From Flammeovirgaceae bacterium (lineage in GTDB: Bacteria; Bacteroidota; Bacteroidia; Cytophagales; Cyclobacteriaceae), in NCBI GenBank assembly GCA_021300095.1, contig JAJTHV010000088.1, forward strand, positions 1 to 64,000: 64,000 bases of DNA, in the 5' to 3' direction. The translations under genes were made by a program, and so were the position numbers. Below the pieces are notes generated by a model that saw only the letters and a list, made by a program, of their open reading frames with translations, was not told the origin of the DNA and ran no database searches. This document shows, in pieces, positions 62,075-64,000 of the stretch (the stretch's first letter is position 1; each line of letters begins with the position of its first letter).

Positions 62075-63199
62075 TTATTCCTCTGTGTTTTTTACGATGC
62101 TCAACAACGAATACGTGCCGTTGATCACCATTTTCGCTTGTGCTAATTCAGCCGGCATGATCACTTCCGTAAAGTCATTTTGCGTTTTGCCCACTTGCAC
62201 TTCCACCATTTGATAGTGAAGGGAATCTTTCTCCAGAAAAACAAAGTGTTGATTGTTATAGGCCACTATAGCAGCCGAAGGTAAAACAAGATGCTCGCTC
62301 GCTTCGGTTTCAATCAGTGCTTTGAAGTACAAGCCCGGAATTAAACTTTGATCTTCTTTTTGGAAATGACAATGCACACGCACGGTGCGGTCGGGAGAGA
62401 TTTCTTTACCCACCAAAAATACTGAAGCCATTCTCTCTGTGTTTTCATTGGAAAGCATCACTCGAACACGCTGACCGATTTTTAAACGGGGCAGATCTTT
62501 TTCAAACACCATCGCCTCGGCATGTAAATGTTCGGTGTCTACAATTTTAAACAGAATGTCTGTAGAGTTTACATGCATGCCCACATTTACATGGACTTGC
62601 GTGACAAAACCAGAAATGGGAGATGCAATGGTGATGGTGTTTTTAATATCGCCTGTTTCTAATTCAGAAGGATTGATACCAATCAATTTCAATTTGGCGC
62701 TCATGCCTTGCACTTTGGCTTTGGTGCTAAAGTAATTGGACTTGGCCAACTGCAAACTTTTGGCAGCACTTACATTTTCTTTCACTAACTCTTGCTGACG
62801 ATTGTACTCCAACTCCAAAAACTCCAATTGATTTTTGTTGAGCAGATAATCTTCTTGTAACTGAATGTAGTCGGGGTGTTCCATCACCACAATGGTTTGT
62901 CCTTTCTTTACTCGCATGCCTTGCAAAATGTCAGTGGATTTTACGAAGCCTCCGAGCGGAGCAGAAATAGTGACCATATTTTGTGGAGGCACATCGAGCA
63001 TTCCATTGGCGTTGATCACGCCACTCATGATCATTTTTTCAGGTGAGCCCAATTTTATATCGAGTAATTTGAATTGCTCTTCCGATAGCGTTACCACATT
63101 GCCTTCGTGTGTAGCGGCATCAGCAGCGGGCTTATCAGATGAAGAGCAACCCACCAAAGCGATGAAAAGAAAGAGACTAAGTTTTGTTATTAAATTCAT
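62075..63199 (-). CDS. RND efflux membrane-fusion adaptor (CzcB/CusB-like) lipoprotein
   Basis: I start at the ATG at 63199 (MNLITKLSLFLFIALVGC), a lipoprotein signal; the frame upstream lacks one. The 374 residues have a barrel-sandwich hybrid split by a helical hairpin (QLQEDYLLNKNQLEFLELEY) and a C-terminal beta domain. The adaptor joins the inner-membrane RND pump to the outer-membrane channel, exporting divalent or monovalent heavy metals. It begins ten bases after the outer-membrane efflux gene. Confidence 0.9.
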   Translation of the reverse strand: MNLITKLSLFLFIALVGCSSSDKPAADAATHEGNVVTLSEEQFKLLDIKLGSPEKMIMSGVINANGMLDVPPQNMVTISAPLGGFVKSTDILQGMRVKKGQTIVVMEHPDYIQLQEDYLLNKNQLEFLELEYNRQQELVKENVSAAKSLQLAKSNYFSTKAKVQGMSAKLKLIGINPSELETGDIKNTITIASPISGFVTQVHVNVGMHVNSTDILFKIVDTEHLHAEAMVFEKDLPRLKIGQRVRVMLSNENTERMASVFLVGKEISPDRTVRVHCHFQKEDQSLIPGLYFKALIETEASEHLVLPSAAIVAYNNQHFVFLEKDSLHYQMVEVQVGKTQNDFTEVIMPAELAQAKMVINGTYSLLSIVKNTEE

Positions 63200-63209
63200 G
63201 TTCGTGCGA

Positions 63210-64000
63210 TTAAAATTTACCGAGTAAGTATTCAATTTTTAAGACAGACTGATTGTATTGTGTGAGCGACAACAAGTAGTTGCTTTTGATGCTGATTGCG
63301 TTTTTGAGAGATTGAAGATATTCTACATAACCTATTTCACCAGCCTTATACGCTTTGCCTGATTGTGTAATGATCAGGTTGGCATTTTGTAATGCGCTGC
63401 TCTCGTAGTAAAGTAAACTCGCCTCATTTTTAGCCAACTCTTTTTGCGCTTGCGCGAAATTGCTTTTCAAATTTGTTTCGAATTGTTCGGTTTCGTTTCG
63501 AGTGATTTCTTCTTGTATGCCAGCTGATTTGGCTCGTGCCAATTGGGGAGCCACCCACAAAGGAATGCTGAGTCCCAATTGAAATCCCTGAAAACTTTTG
63601 CTGGAAGGAAAATAGACATCCTGACCATTGGTGTTTTGAAACCCAGTGAGGCTTTGCGTGAAGAACCCCACCGAAAAATCCGGTAGTAGCTTATTGTTTT
63701 CTACCCGCTTGACTTGCTTGCTTACGTTCACTTGTTGCTTCAAGTAGCTTAGTTGTGGGTTAGTCATCCAATTAGAGGAATCTACTAATTGCCGCTTTGT
63801 CAATTTCTCGGAATGATACACCGGCTGCTCGGCTTTAAGCAATGCCTGCAAACGCGTAGCGGCAATTTCCAGATCCGTTTGATTGATGCGCAATTGATTT
63901 CTTACTTCCAGCAGTTGACTTTCGGCTGTTGTTTTTTCCAATAAATTGCTCTCACCGGTTTTGAAGCGCACACCCGCTGCACGACTGAAATCCTGAAACA
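63210..64000 (-). CDS. Partial outer-membrane efflux (TolC/CusC-like) protein
   Basis: The gene enters from the right edge, with 263 codons visible (frame open upstream of 63971: FQDFSRAAGVRFKTGESN). Coiled helices and a repeat of the pattern KTGESNLLEKTTAE, then KAGEIGYVEYLQSL are typical of TolC-type channels. In Bacteroidota this domain is often the end of a CzcA-like fusion, which the window cannot show. It stands directly before the adaptor gene (10 bases). Confidence 0.85.
   Translation of the reverse strand, partial: FQDFSRAAGVRFKTGESNLLEKTTAESQLLEVRNQLRINQTDLEIAATRLQALLKAEQPVYHSEKLTKRQLVDSSNWMTNPQLSYLKQQVNVSKQVKRVENNKLLPDFSVGFFTQSLTGFQNTNGQDVYFPSSKSFQGFQLGLSIPLWVAPQLARAKSAGIQEEITRNETEQFETNLKSNFAQAQKELAKNEASLLYYESSALQNANLIITQSGKAYKAGEIGYVEYLQSLKNAISIKSNYLLSLTQYNQSVLKIEYLLGKF

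Overview
The window is chromosomal DNA from a member of the Bacteroidota, most likely order Cytophagales. The evidence is a gliding/type IX secretion lipoprotein of the GldJ type, several promoters of the Bacteroidota kind (TTTG, 19-21 bases, TANNTTTG), frequent alternative start codons, many secreted lipoproteins and beta-propeller proteins, and PadR-controlled FtsX-type permeases. I see no rRNA, tRNA, CRISPR array, prophage or insertion sequence. Genes are dense and no gap exceeds 300 bases. Both ends cut through genes.

Layout. 1-1.5 kb: a Crp/Fnr regulator heads an operon with two small membrane proteins, and a perfect FNR-type palindrome lies across the regulator's stop codon. 3.2-9.3 kb: an NAD-salvage cluster, nrtR plus an operon nadM-Nudix, nadV, prs, a HAD-like protein and an unusual fusion of a nucleotidyltransferase-like domain with a methyltransferase. 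An NrtR-type operator overlaps a good promoter at its head. 9.7-12.7 kb: a PadR regulator and its FtsX-type permease. 12.8-14.4 kb: a secreted protein with a cysteine-free thioredoxin-like end. 14.6-19.1 kb: a LytTR two-component system flanked by two paralogous secreted triple-repeat proteins, each preceded by the same direct repeat with a 21-base period. 19.1-21.3 kb: an amidinotransferase-fold hydrolase with an amino-acid antiporter. 21.4-29.2 kb: secreted and membrane proteins, a Rieske protein, an M20 amidohydrolase and a DMT exporter. 29.3-39.9 kb: mostly housekeeping genes (SNF2 helicase, LolC/E-like permease, rbfA, rpiB, tatC, glyA, an LpxL-like acyltransferase, a short-chain dehydrogenase). 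39.9-45.8 kb: three DUF3857/transglutaminase-like proteins, only one with an intact catalytic triad. 45.8-52.5 kb: radA, a broken toxin-antitoxin pair, a THUMP-like methyltransferase and mfd. 53-64 kb: gldJ, comF, an S9 peptidase, a second M20 enzyme, a GH3-family enzyme, a duplicated lipid-A-synthase N-terminal-type membrane protein, and a CzcB-like efflux adaptor next to a partial outer-membrane efflux protein.

The two loci most likely to hold something undescribed are the LytTR locus (a small closed circuit with its own phased operators and duplicated target) and the NAD operon. In the latter, a second NMNAT-like domain that has lost its HxGH motif is fused to a methyltransferase and travels with a HAD protein that has His in place of the second motif I Asp. 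All functions are read from sequence motifs and remembered families; no database search was run.
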